This document shows, in pieces, positions 22,512 to 35,285 of a stretch of 64,000 nucleotides of DNA; the first letter of the stretch is position 1, and every line of letters begins with the position of its first letter. The notes below the pieces were generated by a model. That model was not told where the DNA came from. It did no database searches and worked only from the letters and a program-made list of their open reading frames with translations. A program made the position numbers and the translations under genes. Source of the stretch: Stictocephala bisonia (lineage: Eukaryota > Arthropoda > Insecta > Hemiptera > Membracidae); contig JAQJVL010000003.1 in assembly GCA_035578905.1 (NCBI GenBank), forward strand, positions 8,454,509-8,518,508. The letters run 5' to 3'.

Positions 22512-23324
22512 CTCTTTGCGAGCGTATACCGATTGTATACGCAAACATTTTCCTGAGAGTGAGCAGAGTGCGTATATATACACACACTCTTTTTAGCTCA
22601 ACAAGTGTTTGCTGGGAATACCCGTCATATGAAATTTGAGTTTGTTTGATTCCCACCCTGCCTCCCAAGGTCAAACGCAATTTGTTATTAGTCATACTAC
22701 ACCCTCCACCCAATACTATTGCTGACTCTCCCTCCCATCCCTTCCCTACCCTCTCTGCATCGTTGTTAGTCCAGCGTCCAATGCTTGTCTGCTGCATTCC
22801 GCGCCGGACACTTTGTTTACTTAGATTCGAGTTACTTTGGTTTATGAATTCTATTTGTTCTATTTATTTTATTTATGTAGTTTAGTTCTGTTTACTTTTA
22901 CAAAACCTGCCAGGAAAAGCCTCACTTGCATCCAGAAGTCTGGTTTGAGGCATATCATACTAAAGAAAAATATGCTTGAATACACTTGTAATATCATGTT
23001 GAACCATCAGATTATACAATCAAATGAAATTGACAGCTATATAGTATTTCATTTCAAACTTACCTAACAACTGATTTTAGTAGAACAAGCTAATGACGGG
23101 TAAAAACGTAAAAAACAATTTCCCCTAAAGCTAATGACGTGTATATACAAGTGTTATTTTTGAAAAAAAATATGCAACAACAATTATTTTGGCCAAATAT
23201 TAGTTCATTTTGCATTTAAAATTTATTTTGAAGCATAATATTATATATTGGTCGAACATTTAGTACTGACCCAACCAAGTTTCATATATGCTTGCGTTAA
23301 GAATATAAATTAGCTTGCGAAGGG
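22512..23324. mobile_element. TTAA-flanked MITE (piggyBac type), copy 1
   Basis: TTAA lies at both edges (22508-22511, 23325-23328). The termini are CTCTTTGCGAGC and, reversed, CCCTTCGCAAGC. The TTAA target and CCYTT-like start suggest mobilisation by a piggyBac transposase. Short ORFs inside (including a 131-codon minus frame) look incidental. Confidence 0.6.
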
Positions 23325-23336
23325 TTAACATTGACA

Positions 23337-23820
23337 TTTGTTTGAGTAGTTGAACCTGTTGAGTTCCATTCCAGCTTCTCGTGTTACAGTTGCCGAAAGT
23401 ATTGTGCTTGTAAGCAGTTGAATACAGCGTGCTGTAGTGGAACAGAGGAAACTGATACTCTGATAGACATTTGTCTGATCCAGACCAGTTGTATTCCATT
23501 TCAGCACTCTCGTGTTCCAGTCGACGTAGCTGTGACTGTAAGTATATATTGCTTGTGAGCGGTCGAACACTGTGCTGTTGTGGAACAGAGATAATTTATA
23601 CTCTGATAGACATTTTTCTGACCCAGACCTGTTGTGATCCATTTCAGCACTCCCGTGTTCCAGTCGACTTAGCGGTGACCGTAAGTATACATCGCTTGTT
23701 AATGGTCGAATACACTGTGCTGAAGTGGAACAGAGGTAGCAAGAACTCTGATCAACCAGAATGTTCCATTTCAGCCCCATTGTTCCAGCCAGCTCAGCTG
23801 TGACTGTAAGTATATCGTAA
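23337..23820. repeat. Array of about 3.5 diverged 127-143 bp tandem repeats
   Basis: The core tccatttcagc recurs at 23366 (variant), 23496, 23639 and 23766, each followed by cgtgttccag-like and gctgtgactgtaagtata-like segments and then ctctgatagaca. Spacings are 130, 143 and 127 bp. A 151-codon minus frame runs across the array because the units share open frames. It lies upstream of the primer-binding-site-like sequence at 24060 and could be part of an LTR or leader. Confidence 0.75.
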
Positions 23821-24059
23821 TAGAAGCAAAGAACTAGAAAACTGACAAAGGTTACGGCATTGTCACAATATTAAATACTAGGTCTGCAAGTGGCTGTGTG
23901 ATACCTGTAATAGCGTGACTTTGTACAGTGCTGATGCAGGAAACTGAGCTCTCACAAAGTAATAGTTTTGTAAAACCTTGGAATCCCAGCCTTAGAGCTT
24001 CCGGGTTTTGTTTCCTCGGGTTTGATATTAGTTTAGCCCAAGAAAAACACCTTACATTT

Positions 24060-24077
24060 TGGTGCCTGAACAGGGAC
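24060..24077 (+). promoter_or_regulatory. Retroviral-type primer-binding site (tRNA-Lys-like), LTR retrotransposon relic
   Basis: The sequence TGGTGCCTGAACAGGGA closely resembles the primer-binding site complementary to a tRNA-Lys 3' end that lies just after the 5' LTR of many retroelements. The preceding bases cttaca-ttt would put an LTR end in CA about 3 bp upstream. No gag or pol frame follows, so only a relic or solo end remains. Confidence 0.5.
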
Positions 24078-24552
24078 CGCCTTACAAGGTGTTTGCCCGA
24101 CCGGCTCAGTTTGGCGCTGGATGGTTCAACGTTTCGCCACCACTGTCGCTGAGAGTAGCAAAGTGCATACCACAAAATGCCAGTTTTAGGGATAGCTAAA
24201 CAGTGGCTGAAGTATCAATTATGTTGAATTATAACATAATGGGGCTTTAGCTTACTGCAAGAACATTCTTTGTTCTTGCATATTACTTTGAGTTTCAGGT
24301 TTTGAATAACGCTAGTTGCTGCTGATGAAATATCAATCAGGAGTAGTTAGACAGTCTGATAATTTTCTATTCTGTTGGCTTTTCGCTGAATAGGGTTTTA
24401 TTTTACTGTTGACACATTTCTATAAAAATCCTAGTGATTTTATAAAGGTATATTGCCATACTTGTTTCAACATGTTAAGGTTTTGGTAGGCTGTAATGTA
24501 ATACTTATTTATAATAACATTACAAGTTATCATCCAGTGAATGAGTCATTAA

Positions 24553-25066
24553 CCCTTCAAGGCGGGATTTTTTTTGACCCGGTCATACCCCCCAGCGGGA
24601 CTTTATTTGGCGATTTTACAATGAATTTGCAGAATCACATTATAATTATTATCAACTAATTTATTTACAAGAATAAAAATAACTATCACTACTGTGTAAA
24701 ACACAACTGAAAATATAAAACTAGGTTAATCAATCACAAACAACAAAGAGCAGATGATGAAATACGTCTGACGAATGACCCACCAGTGCCACAGTGATTT
24801 GGCGGTTCAGTCACTGACAGCTGTTGTCATGGTCACTGTCAAATGACGTCCATGTGACACTTGATACTTTTTTTGTCAAAACCTATAAAGTATAAAGTAA
24901 AACTAGTAAACTGTACTCTATTAGGTTTGTAACATGTTTAGCTTATAAGAGCGACCGCTAGATCGCAACACATGACGGAATACTTCATGACGGACGAGAT
25001 CCGTCAAACCGCTGGAGAGGTAGTAAATACCATGACGGATCAGATCCGTCAAACCACCCTGAAGGG
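24553..25066. mobile_element. TTAA-flanked MITE (piggyBac type), copy 2
   Basis: TTAA flanks lie at 24549-24552 and 25067-25070. The termini are CCCTTCAAGGCGGGA and, reversed, CCCTTCAGGGTGG. Near the right end the near-palindrome gacggatcagatccgtc and its relative gacgagatccgtcaaacc repeat, likely transposase-binding subterminal repeats. It is non-coding and 514 bp long. Confidence 0.7.
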
Positions 25067-25070
25067 TTAA

Positions 25071-28000
25071 GAAATGTTATAATTATTTTCATAATAATAT
25101 TATATAATACATTTTAAGTATATACCAGTATATTAATAAATATATACGCACCTATCAAGAAAATGATTGATTAAATATATACTGTTATAATACATTTATA
25201 ATAATATTATATAGGCCTATTTCATAATAAGTATTAATAAATATGAGTATTTGTACCTACTTTAAATCAATTTATAATAACTTTAAATTAATTTAAATCA
25301 ATATAAAATCACTGCATTGACTTACACATATGACAGTAATGAATCGTAACTATACTTGTCATACGGATTAGGCCTACTTCAAGACCAAGTAATTAATGTC
25401 AATACCACTATCTAGAAGCCAAGAAAACAATGTATCAGGAAAATGATAAGAACTTTTTTCTTGAAAGTTAAAATCCTAAAATTTATAAAACTTATAGAAA
25501 ACATTTCCATCAACCAGATATTAAAATATTAATGCTATAAATTAAAATTGTTTAAGTAATAACAGCGTAAATTTGATGTACATCGAAAACTAGTTAACAT
25601 TCCGGTACCTTTTTGGTTTTAACCAGGATAAAAATTATTACAACTTGCAATAAAAGTTAAAAATGCACGATATTACGAACAATTAAATGAGGAAAACAAT
25701 GGTGTGATTAGAATGTTAATAATAATTAATTTAAAAACGTTGGTAATTTTCAAAGGCTTTTTCATAAATTTAGCTGTAGCCTTCATTTTGATGAATGCTA
25801 TTTGCAATTCAGCAACGTGTTTCGGGTTTGCCTACCCATGTTCTGCAGAGAAGGCAGGCAGGTGACAAGTTATTACCAGTTTTACACTAGTCAGTATGTT
25901 GTGACAGCATTATAAAGAGTAAGTTATATCAATAAATATTTCCTTGGCCTTTTAATATAATAATAAATATAGGTCTAACCAAGAAAAACAGGTAATAAGA
26001 CAAGGCCTTAAACCAAGTATCCTGGTAAAAAACATTCACTTCAATTCAGAAGAGAAGTAGTGTTTCAAATAAATTTTTCCCTTCCTAGGAGATAAAAAAT
26101 TTACACAATATTCTTTTTTTTAGTTAACCCAGATAGGTATCCCGCATGAGTATGACACTAAGGGTATCGATGTATTTAAATTTTACTCAATCAATAGACT
26201 TCATAAACACAGTTGATAGATTGATAATTGTTTAATAAAAATCAATAATACACAAAAAACATTTTAAGATCAATTGTTAATATATTTTGTTGGATTATAT
26301 TACAAATGTAAGTAACTGCTCAGCCCAATAAGACCATATTGAAAATTATTTTTTCCTTCTAGGTATTGTACGTACAATTGACACTTTTTTCTGTAAGTCC
26401 TGAAATTCAATAAAAATTACATAACATTGATATATTACACTAAAGGAAGGGGGGACTGAAGCACTGCTGTTTGGACAAACATCTGCAATGATAAACAACT
26501 AATTTAGAGAACAAAAGTACCTAACAAGGCATCAAAATTACATACCTATCTAGGGTTAAACGTCCTTTTTTAATTCAATTACCTTTTCTATTATTTTACC
26601 AAGTAGGCCTAGGCTAATTGGACGGAGAACACCATAAGTGATTTGTTAATAGCTAAAGTTAGTTATTTGAGTTGACATAAGCAACTTTAGTATAGCCTGC
26701 AGCAACTGTCAAATAATTATGAAAAACTTACCACAACAAATTAAGATTTATTGCAATTGAAATAATAAATTTGCTAAATGGCGCCAAACATAGAACAACA
26801 CAAACAAACACACAGTAGAAGCTCAAAAAATACACAATAAAATCAACCTGGGCCAAAAGCTAGTGAACACAAAAATAATAATTCAATTTCCAAGAAAATA
26901 AAACCAAAGAGTACTAACAGGAATGTACTAGCTAAAGCTTCTGCTAGATGTTTCAAACCTGTTATTTATTTTCGTTGCCAAATAGTTTTACCATATTATC
27001 TATTTAACATTCAACATCGAACTGTGCTTAAGATCTATATTTAATATTTTTCTATAATTGTAATTTACTTTCCATTGTATAGTTTAATTTCGTGAACGAA
27101 ATGGTTCTCTCGACATTTCTCGAGCTATGAAAAGGTAAGAGAGCTTGATTAGATTAATTTTAAAGCTTAACAAACACGGCGGGAAAAGTATAAGATATGA
27201 AAAAATACCTAGGCTCCGTCCCACCATTACTTTACTCTAAACAATAACTGCTTAAAACAATAATTAGTATTTTTTAAACGGGGCTTGGCAGTTTTAATAA
27301 TATTATGAAATAAAAATTAAGCATTAACTTTTATTCTGCCTTACTGAAAAAAGTGTCTTAAACGGTTTAGTAAAAGTTTGGAACCTTATGCAGCTATTAT
27401 GGACAATACATGCATGGTTATCTAAAGGACGTTGGGTGTGGGGGATTGGTAAGGACGCTCAAACGCCAGACACCTCTGTACTACTGGGTGCTCGTAGTCT
27501 AAAACACAATAACTAAATTATTCAATCAATGATTAATACAAATTTACAACAAACAAGACTGACAGTAAATAACAAAAGTCGTATATGTTATTTTTTACTA
27601 CATACTAATGTATAGTAAACGTTATAACATTTACATAAATTATTAAATTTTGGTCTAGTCAAAGACAGAAAACTTATTCTGAAAGAATGAAACAAGGTTG
27701 GGCAAAAATAAAAGTCAACTTAAAAACAGTGTTAACTATCTTTTAGTTGTACGTTGAAAGTCATGTTTTAATAATAATATCTTCTAGTTAGTTCTCCGAA
27801 ATGTTGTAAGATGAATAGTACTAATAACAAGAAACACTGTCATGATCTAGATACGGTATATTTCTAGCTGAAATCTCACAACAGGTCCAAGAGACAACAT
27901 TTAAATTTGAAAACAAATAAACTTGTCTAGATTTTATGGTCAAAACCAAACTTATCTTGAAAAACAAGTTACTGTACAAAAATAATATGAAACAAATCTG

Positions 28001-28100
28001 GTCATATGAACTGAAACTTCGAGCACTGCAAGTAATTAACAAGTGAAACTCACCAGGACCTTCACAGATCTATAGTGAGACAGGAAATTATAATATACAC
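25071..28100. other. AT-rich intergenic stretch
   Basis: No coding region was recognised over 3 kb. Around 25770-25870 a segment with gcaacgtgtttcgggtttgc resembles a Penelope-type terminal repeat, too weak to call. Confidence 0.4.
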
Positions 28101-28119
28101 TGAACGTTATATTTCATTT

Positions 28120-28425
28120 TTGGGGGATTAGCCTCCGGATCACTGTTCAATACTGGAGGCAGTCTAGACTACGCTCCAGCCCGGCACGCGTCGCGAATTT
28201 TTAGCTGTTCATTAATGTCAACGTTTTTAAGTGTTTTGTTATGTGTTCGTATATTCGTAGTGTCCGTTATTCGTTATGTGTTCGTGACGACCTTCATATG
28301 AAGTGATCACATTTTATTACATCCTTGTACGGCCTGAAGATGACTCCCATGAAGAGTTGAAACCGGTTGCAGAAGCAACGACTTGGATTACTTGAATGCA
28401 GGTATAAACCACTTTAAGAACGTTA
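28120..28425. mobile_element. Probable retroelement terminal-repeat fragment
   Basis: This is a GC-richer 300-bp island with the segment ggcctgaagatgactccc followed by gttgaaaccggttgcagaag. Such CTGAAGATG...GAAACCGGT arrangements are common in Penelope-like and related terminal repeats. No ORF or second copy was found in the window. Confidence 0.35.
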
Positions 28426-29519
28426 TATGATTAAACTACATCATCGTCCCAATCACTTAACCATAAACTTATTGAACAATTTAGTCCCTAATTTAGTCTA
28501 CATACAATGACGATCTAATATCTTGGTCTTGCAATATAGACGTGTATAATAGTTTGATATAGTTAGCATTGGTTGGCATCTAATTAAAGTCAAGATAATA
28601 TTTTGTGCTACAGTAGATTTATAACATTTACTTATTGTTCAGCTAATTAGAACAATGTTAAATAGTAACTTTTTTATCCATTGATATGTAGGATATAATT
28701 AATTTCCTGTCAGGTTTTGAATCAGACATATACCGTAATAGGTTTTACTATTATAAAAGTAAATTTAGTGCTTTGCCATTTATACCAAAAAAGATACAAA
28801 CTCATCACATATTCATCTTAACTCAACATATATTGTGGGGCAGAGAGAGTTAACATCATCGAGTAGGAAAAAGAAGGGCCACTGCTCTATCGGAGCAGAC
28901 AAGAGACAAAGGGACAGAAAATAAGAGAATTAGAAAATTGACTCAACCTAGAGGTTGTTTTACTACTTATCGAAAAGAGTACTTGTGAAACTTCAGAGAG
29001 TCCAGTCCAATGATTCTAGGAGGTTAACGAAAGGCCGCGGAAGTACGTACGTAACGAATGTCCAGAAGACCGACCGCGTACCGCACAAATGAAGAGCTTG
29101 GAGGTTTGGAAGTGAGTTGAAGAACACTATAGAGCACCGAATGTAACGTTAAAATGAATTGAAATTTAAAAAATAGAAAAACTTTTAAATAATTGAAAAC
29201 AAATTTAGAAAAAAGAACAATTAATTAAACAGTTGACAAATGAGTAACAAGAGCAAGAGAGGCCCTTAACAGCACAGTCAGACAGTGAGTTTTTGGACAA
29301 AGAGTGAGGATCACGAGGTCGTGTGGACCTTACCCGATGGGAGTGTATTTTGTGTTCATCGAGCAACCAATGAGAGCTCGAGTATGAAATGGAATGATGT
29401 GTATTCTTGGGTTAAATAACTCCCTCTCTCCATCTTGGTTAGAGTTAAATGTAAATGTAATAAATCAAATATTACAATTATGTAATATACCACATATAAA
29501 TGTACCACAGGGGTAACGT

Positions 29520-30545
29520 ATATCTTGTTACCCAACAAATACGTTAAAAAATGTGCGTGGATTCAGTTTTACAAGAGATCATGTCGACTTACGACGAGTT
29601 TTGCCAAACTTCAAACAAAAAATCAAGGGGGTTAGAGGTAGAAGTGAATTTTACCCACTAATTTTACTAGGGTAAACTTATCAAAAGTATAGGCCCTCAT
29701 CTAGGAAATCTGAAGCGAACTTGTTTCTGCTGAAGACTTCAATCGGTATTATGGTAGCTTAATTGATGAAATTATTACTAATTCCATACCTGATGGTGAT
29801 TTCTCCAATATCGATTTTCTTATACCTAGCGTTTTGAGTGGATATTTATAATGCTTCCGACATCGTAGATATTGTATTTATGTTTAAACCTTCAACCAAT
29901 AAGGATATTATTGACATGTCACCCAACTTCCTAAAAAGAATTGTACATGCAATAGCTCCATTTTTAGCTTATTTTAATTAATTCTTATTTGCTTTGAGGT
30001 GTTTTTCCAAAGGTATTGAACTGTGCCTATTAAGGTTTTAAACTCTAGAACTGTGCCTATGTATAAGAAAGGCCCTGATGACGAGGTTTCTAACTATATT
30101 CCTACTGAATTAATTGTCAACAGTTTTTGAAACTGTAATGCTAGAATATTTTTGCTGTTATTTTAAGTTGCATCATCTCCTGATTCCAGCCTACTTGTTT
30201 TTCGTAAGGGCTTACTCACTTTTCTGCCCTGGAACATTTTTTAATAATTGCCTTGAAAGTTGAAATACTTTGAAGAGGAGCAATGTTTTCTGTCATGTTG
30301 AGTGACTTACACGCACCTTTCATTACGTGTCCCACGAAATTTTAGTTAAGAAATTAACTCGGTACTGCCTAAGAGATTATGCTTTTGAGATTCTTAAATC
30401 TTATCTGGTATATAGGTAGGGCTACCAGGCAGCTAGTTAGAATTATAAAATATCCATGCCTATTAATATGAAGCATGGTGTTCCTCAGGGCTCTTTGCTA
30501 GGCCCTTTTCTTGGTATCGATTAATGACCTTTATTATCATTATAA
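29520..30545 (+). pseudogene. Decayed non-LTR reverse transcriptase
   Basis: Scattered plus-strand frames preserve the RT order: KDIIDMSPNFLKRIVHAIAP (about 29900), VPMYKKGPDDEVSNY (about 30050), then MKHGVPQGSLLGPFL (about 30470), the motif-B GVPQGSxLGP. Many stops and frameshifts separate them and the YxDD motif is not recoverable, so this is an old inactive copy. The clade resembles the Jockey/CR1 side of non-LTR elements but was not tested. Confidence 0.7.
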
Positions 30546-31045
30546 TGGTAATCATGTTCTTGGAGCAGATTTACTCTATATTCTATTAGTTGTATTTAAG
30601 GTTTTAGTTTTCATCGTTTTTGTCATGCTGGTATTCCTAAGTGACGACTGTGGAGACTCCAGCCGTTAGAAGCGACTGCAGCAGTCGCGTCGTGAACGTC
30701 ATGGCAGATGAATCAGTGTTGGGTTGGGGCTAACCTATATTCTATTGCAAGAAGAATAGTAATTGTTGGTCAAGTTAAAAAGAATGAAAAGCTACATTCA
30801 CTGTACCTATCAAGATGCGAAGAGGGGTTTCAAAACATTTTAATTCAGAGATACTTTGTAAAGGACGATTCAATGCTCAGACAGTTTTTCGTTTGAATAT
30901 ATAGTCCCGTTTGATTACGTATTATCGTGCATTGAAAGTGGTTTAAATAGAAAATCATGTAACAAAGTCAAACAGCCCATCAGCCCTGCAGAAAAACTGG
31001 GATTAACGCTAAGGTAAAAAAATAATGAAACAGATAAATCCAACT

Positions 31046-31500
31046 TATTCATTATTCATTATTCATCTCTAAGACGCCGATCGTAGAGATATGGGCGAAT
31101 ATGAGGCATGAATGAGTGTAATGAGTGTAGATGAACGAGTGTAGTCATTGTTACTATCTGAGTTCGACTTAGCTCAGAAAGGACTATTTATTAATAGCCC
31201 AATAGCCAGGGGAACTATGGGACCTACAGCTTTACGTGGAATCCGAACCACGTAGTGTTGGTCTAATTTTCAGCTAACTGACAAGTTTGACACTTAGTTC
31301 TCTTCTCTACACAACACCCGAACCTTGACTACCATTCAACACGGACACTCCAGACTTCTCTAGTAGTGTCTATATTGATGACAACCATTGAGCGGACGCC
31401 GTGTCGGTATTAAGAGAACCGAGCATGGAACCTATCGCCTACAATATCCCAAACACTTTGTCCCCAAGTAGCTGAGTTACAGCACTGCGCCACCAGTGCC
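31046..31500 (-). mobile_element. SINE-like repeat, copy A (long form)
   Basis: This is the reverse complement of a unit also found at 48304-48752. The shared segments include gctacttggggacaaagtgt, ggttcggattccac and a 3' end containing gatcggcgtcttagagatga. The low-coordinate edge ends in (attcatt)n, a SINE-like tail. The 3' third is shared with copies B and D. Confidence 0.65.
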
Positions 31501-31554
31501 GACTTAGGGCAGCTAACAGAAATTAACAATTTTATCCTCCACCAAGGACTGTGG

Positions 31555-31727
31555 GTACAACAGAGTTTTCGTATATTGTAGTTGCTGATGAAGCCTTCAA
31601 ACTTTCAAAACATTTAATGAAACCTTTCACAAGACCAGAAGCTAGTGAAAATGCTAGTGAAAATATAAGAAAAGCTGTTTTCAACTACAGACTGTCTCGT
31701 GCTAATGTTACTAGACTGCTCGGGTAA
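31555..31727 (+). pseudogene. PIF/Harbinger transposase (HARBI1-type) fragment
   Basis: A 55-codon plus frame encodes YIVVADEAFKLSKHLMKPF and ends FNYRLSRANVTRLL. In Harbinger nucleases the D of (V)ADxAF is the second catalytic Asp and NYRLSRAR precedes the final Glu. The Glu-containing end is lost where the adjoining non-LTR sequence begins near 31730. Confidence 0.7.
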
Positions 31728-31729
31728 CC

Positions 31730-33032
31730 AGTCTAGTAACCAGGCTGTTTCTTAACCGTTTCCATCCGTTCTTAATAAAAAAAGTTCTTTTTGACAAGCA
31801 GTTTGGTTTTCGAAAAAACACCTCAACGATCGATGCTATGTTCAGCTTTACTTCAACCATATCAAGGGCTTTGGATGACCACCTACATGTATCCGCAATT
31901 TTCTTTGATCTCAATAAAGCCTTTGATATGGTTAACCACAACCTACTACTAAACAAATTAGAACATCTTGGTGTTAGAGGGAATGCTAATCAATGGCTAT
32001 CTTCTTTCCTTTTTGACAGGAAACAATGCGTCCAGATCCCTGCCATCAAGGATAATGGCTGTTTGTCATACCATAGGTCTGAAGAAATTGTTATGCACTC
32101 TGGAGTCCCCGAAGGATCGGTGCTTGGGCCTATACTTTTTCTATTGTTTATCAATGATATATGTTATAGTGTTTCTCGTGCTGACCTGTGCCTGTTCGAA
32201 GACGACGCCTCCCTAGTGCTTAGTAATGAAACACGAGAAAATCTAGAGATTGATTCTTTCATTCAGGGCAACTACTTGCTCCAGTGTCTCGGTGATAACA
32301 ATTTGGTCTTGAATACAGACAAAATCGTTCTTGTTGACTTTAGACTGAGAGGATATGTACAGTTTGTAAACTCTTCCAGTATTACCCTTGATGAGACCAC
32401 TATAGACTCAAGCCAGTACACTAAGTTTTTGGGTCTTATTGTTGACTCTCGGCTTGACTTCTCTTTGGATGTTGATAAGGTAGTAAGCAAATTAAACAGT
32501 AGTATTTTCTTTTTAGAAGTTTGACTAAGTTTACAAACTCAGACGTTCTGCTTACAGCATACTTTGGCTGCTTTTATCCCCACATGTCATACGGTATAGC
32601 AATCTGGGGTGGGCAGTCTGAGCAGAGCGATAAGATTTTCCGATTGCAAAAAAAGCTTTGAGACTTATGTTTGGCATGAATAGGTCTCTGTCATGCAGAG
32701 GAGTCTTTACAAGAAACAAAATGTTAACTTTTTACAGTTTGTACATACTGGAGTGTCTTTCGTTACTCAAGAAAAATATGCACCTCCTGAAATCACGTTC
32801 CACTGCCGATTACAATCTCCACTGCTCTGGCTTGTTAAGTGTCCCTAAACACAATACCACATTTTTCGAAAAACAGACTTTATACTCCACTATTAAATTA
32901 TTTAATAAACTTCCAACCGCCTTACATTCAGAGACAGACGTTAGGAAATTTAGGAATAAAGTCAAGTCATTTTTGGTTTCTAAGGAATATTACAGTGTCC
33001 AAGAGTATTTAGCAGATAAGGGTACATTTTAG
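31730..33032 (+). pseudogene. Non-LTR reverse transcriptase (C-terminal two thirds), 5'-truncated
   Basis: The domains in order are FGFRKNTSTIDA (RT motif 1-2), FFDLNKAFDMVNH (motif A, catalytic Asp), SGVPEGSVLGPILF (motif B), and CLFEDDASL (motif C; the usual YADD reads FEDD, an altered catalytic motif). The main frame (31838-32524) stops, then a shifted frame gives YFGCFYPHMSYGIAIWGGQS, and a third shift leads into 32658-33032 (post-RT tail, RFRNKVKSFLV-like). The 3' UTR ends near 33160 with an ataaagaatattttgattga tail. It cannot encode an intact protein. It is the parent family of the insert at 36168-36623. Confidence 0.85.
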
Positions 33033-33846
33033 TTGTACTAAAATAAGGAGACTGCGTATTCTACCTTTTTTTTATTTCTACTGTGTTTGTTTTGTACACA
33101 TCATGACGCATATCAATGCTATTGTAAATAGTCAAATGATAATAAAGAATATTTTGATTGATCTAGCCGTGCGCCTGAGACGCATCACTAGATCCGCTTC
33201 AGTCGCATCAAAGGAATTGGTTCCGTTTATTTAAATGTGGAGTAGTATGAGTCATAGTCGCGCGGCTCTAGTCGTACGGTTCGAGTCGCTACAGTACTCT
33301 TTTAGCAACGCCACCTTAATTGTTTTATTTCAATAAAGTAAGTAGAAGAAATCAATGTTTTTATTTATTTTTCCTTCTTTTAGAGTTTACACGTGTCCGA
33401 ATTTGTTTTAGTCCTAGAAAATATACCGGGTCCCATATTACCAGTGCGAGTGAAAAGGCCTCAACTTGCCAAAAACACTTAGTACTATTGTAGTAGACAT
33501 TTCTGGGCCAAGAGTTCGTTAAGAATCAAGAATGTTTATTCGTTGTTGGCATAAACATTGCATTGACAATTAATTGTCCTAAAAACTAAGTAAATAATAA
33601 TATTATACAATAAATTTAGAATGTGGATTCAATCTTAATATAAAACAATTTTATAATAAATACATGAATATACTAGCCTAATGTGATGTACAATTGCAAT
33701 GGACTTTTAAATTCATAGAGATTGATGTTTAAGGCTAACAAGGTACAGTATAGATACAATATTAATTAGCCCTTTGTAGGTTCTTGATAAAACTTCTAAA
33801 TTACTTCAAATTCTATGTATTTATTTTTACATAAGGTAACAGCATG

Positions 33847-33849
<3 letters not shown>

Positions 33850-33903
<54 letters not shown>
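33850..33903. repeat. (AT)n microsatellite
   Basis: About 27 AT dinucleotides without interruption. Confidence 0.95.
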
Positions 33904-33906
<3 letters not shown>

Positions 33907-34754
33907 AAGTCGTCAGTATCAACATAAACTCTTTGCTCGATTTATAAAAAAGACAGACGTTCATCCACATCTGATCTGAAGACATGTCGAAACGAAATCA
34001 AGATATGTAGTATAGGGTGAACAAGAGCTGAAAAGGAACAGGAAGACATTCAGGTAATCTTCTTTCTACTATGTTGAAGACTAAAGTCAAGTCAAGTCAC
34101 ATAGCCTAGCATGGCATGATTTATGACGTAGGCCTATGATAGTCGTGGATTATACCAGAGAAAAGACGCAAAAGAGAATATTCTTTTATTGGTAAGAAGA
34201 ATTTATCATACATCATTCCAATTTTTGGACGTAAACAATCATAGATTCTAGTACTATTGCTAGATCATAGTTGAAATATGTAAACAATAGATTTTTAGGT
34301 TATTTAATTTAATTTTGGAGATCAAGTAATTATTTTTACAAGGTATTTAGGCGAAGATTACAATTGCAAATTATTAATAAGAACAAGATAAAATTGCATT
34401 GAAGCAGGTAAGGTTAAATTATTGTAGTAATTATCTAAAGCAGAAGATGCTGTCTTGAAAATCACATTTCTTAGTAGAAAAAGAAACTGAAGTCATTCAG
34501 TACATATTCTGGTAATACAAGAATTCAGATTTATTTTTCTTATGCTATTAACTAAGATATTTTTCATATCTTTGAAGGTAAACATGAGTTATGAGTGAAA
34601 AATGAACGCAGATGAGTTTAAATTCAATATATCTATTTGTTATTCAGAATTCTATAAGATTATAGTAGAATGCCTTGAAAAAAAAAAAAAAAAAAAAACT
34701 CATTACATTACTTAATTCTATATCAACCTTATTGGTGGCTACTATGCTTTTCCA

Positions 34755-35285
34755 TAATGAGTTTATATCTCCTGAGGAAGTTGATTTTAACCGCAGAAAA
34801 CTCCTTTTTTATCAAACTATCGAAAAAACTACTTATTTTATCAGATAGTAAGCCTACTTAAAAAAATTTGTAAAAATGGTTATTTGTGAAAAAATGTTTC
34901 CTTTAACATGCGTTTTTATGCTGAAAACGAGTAGGCTATATGGTTTTTTACTATCTGCTGGAAAAAACACTTTACTCACCTAACCAAACATAACCCTACT
35001 TATCCTAATTGTCTATTAACTCAACAAAACTTAATAATATAGTTCAATTTGGCTGTCGGAGGGAATTTATGTGAATTCTGGTATGTTATGCACTTTCTTG
35101 CCAGCTCTGAATATATGATTTCTTGTTGAAAAAGTGGTAAAATATGAGTTTAAATCTCTGGAGGAGGTTGATTTCAATTACGGAAAACCTGTTTTTTGCT
35201 GAAAAATCGAAAAACTAGTTTTTTATCTGTCAGTAAATAGGAAACCAACTTTTAAAAAATTGTTATTTATGAACATTTTTTAATT
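34755..35285. repeat. Pair of diverged direct repeats of about 140 bp
   Basis: 34755-34900 and 35143-35285 align through tgagttta-atctc, gaggaRgttgattt and gaaaaactaNtttttatc with about a quarter of positions different. The pair spans 530 bp and is non-coding, perhaps LTR-like or an old segmental duplication. Confidence 0.55.

Noticed and set aside
22402..22797. 131-codon minus-strand ORF
   Set aside because: It overlaps the boundary and interior of a TTAA-flanked MITE, has no recognisable domain and is probably incidental.
23325..23780. 151-codon minus-strand ORF
   Set aside because: The frame follows the tandem repeat array. Its length reflects repeated units without stops, with no domain.
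28320..28400. Possible hammerhead ribozyme (ctgaagatg ... gaaac)
   Set aside because: The conserved CUGAUGA core and three supporting stems could not be assembled. The same applies to 33970-34000 and 31590-31615.
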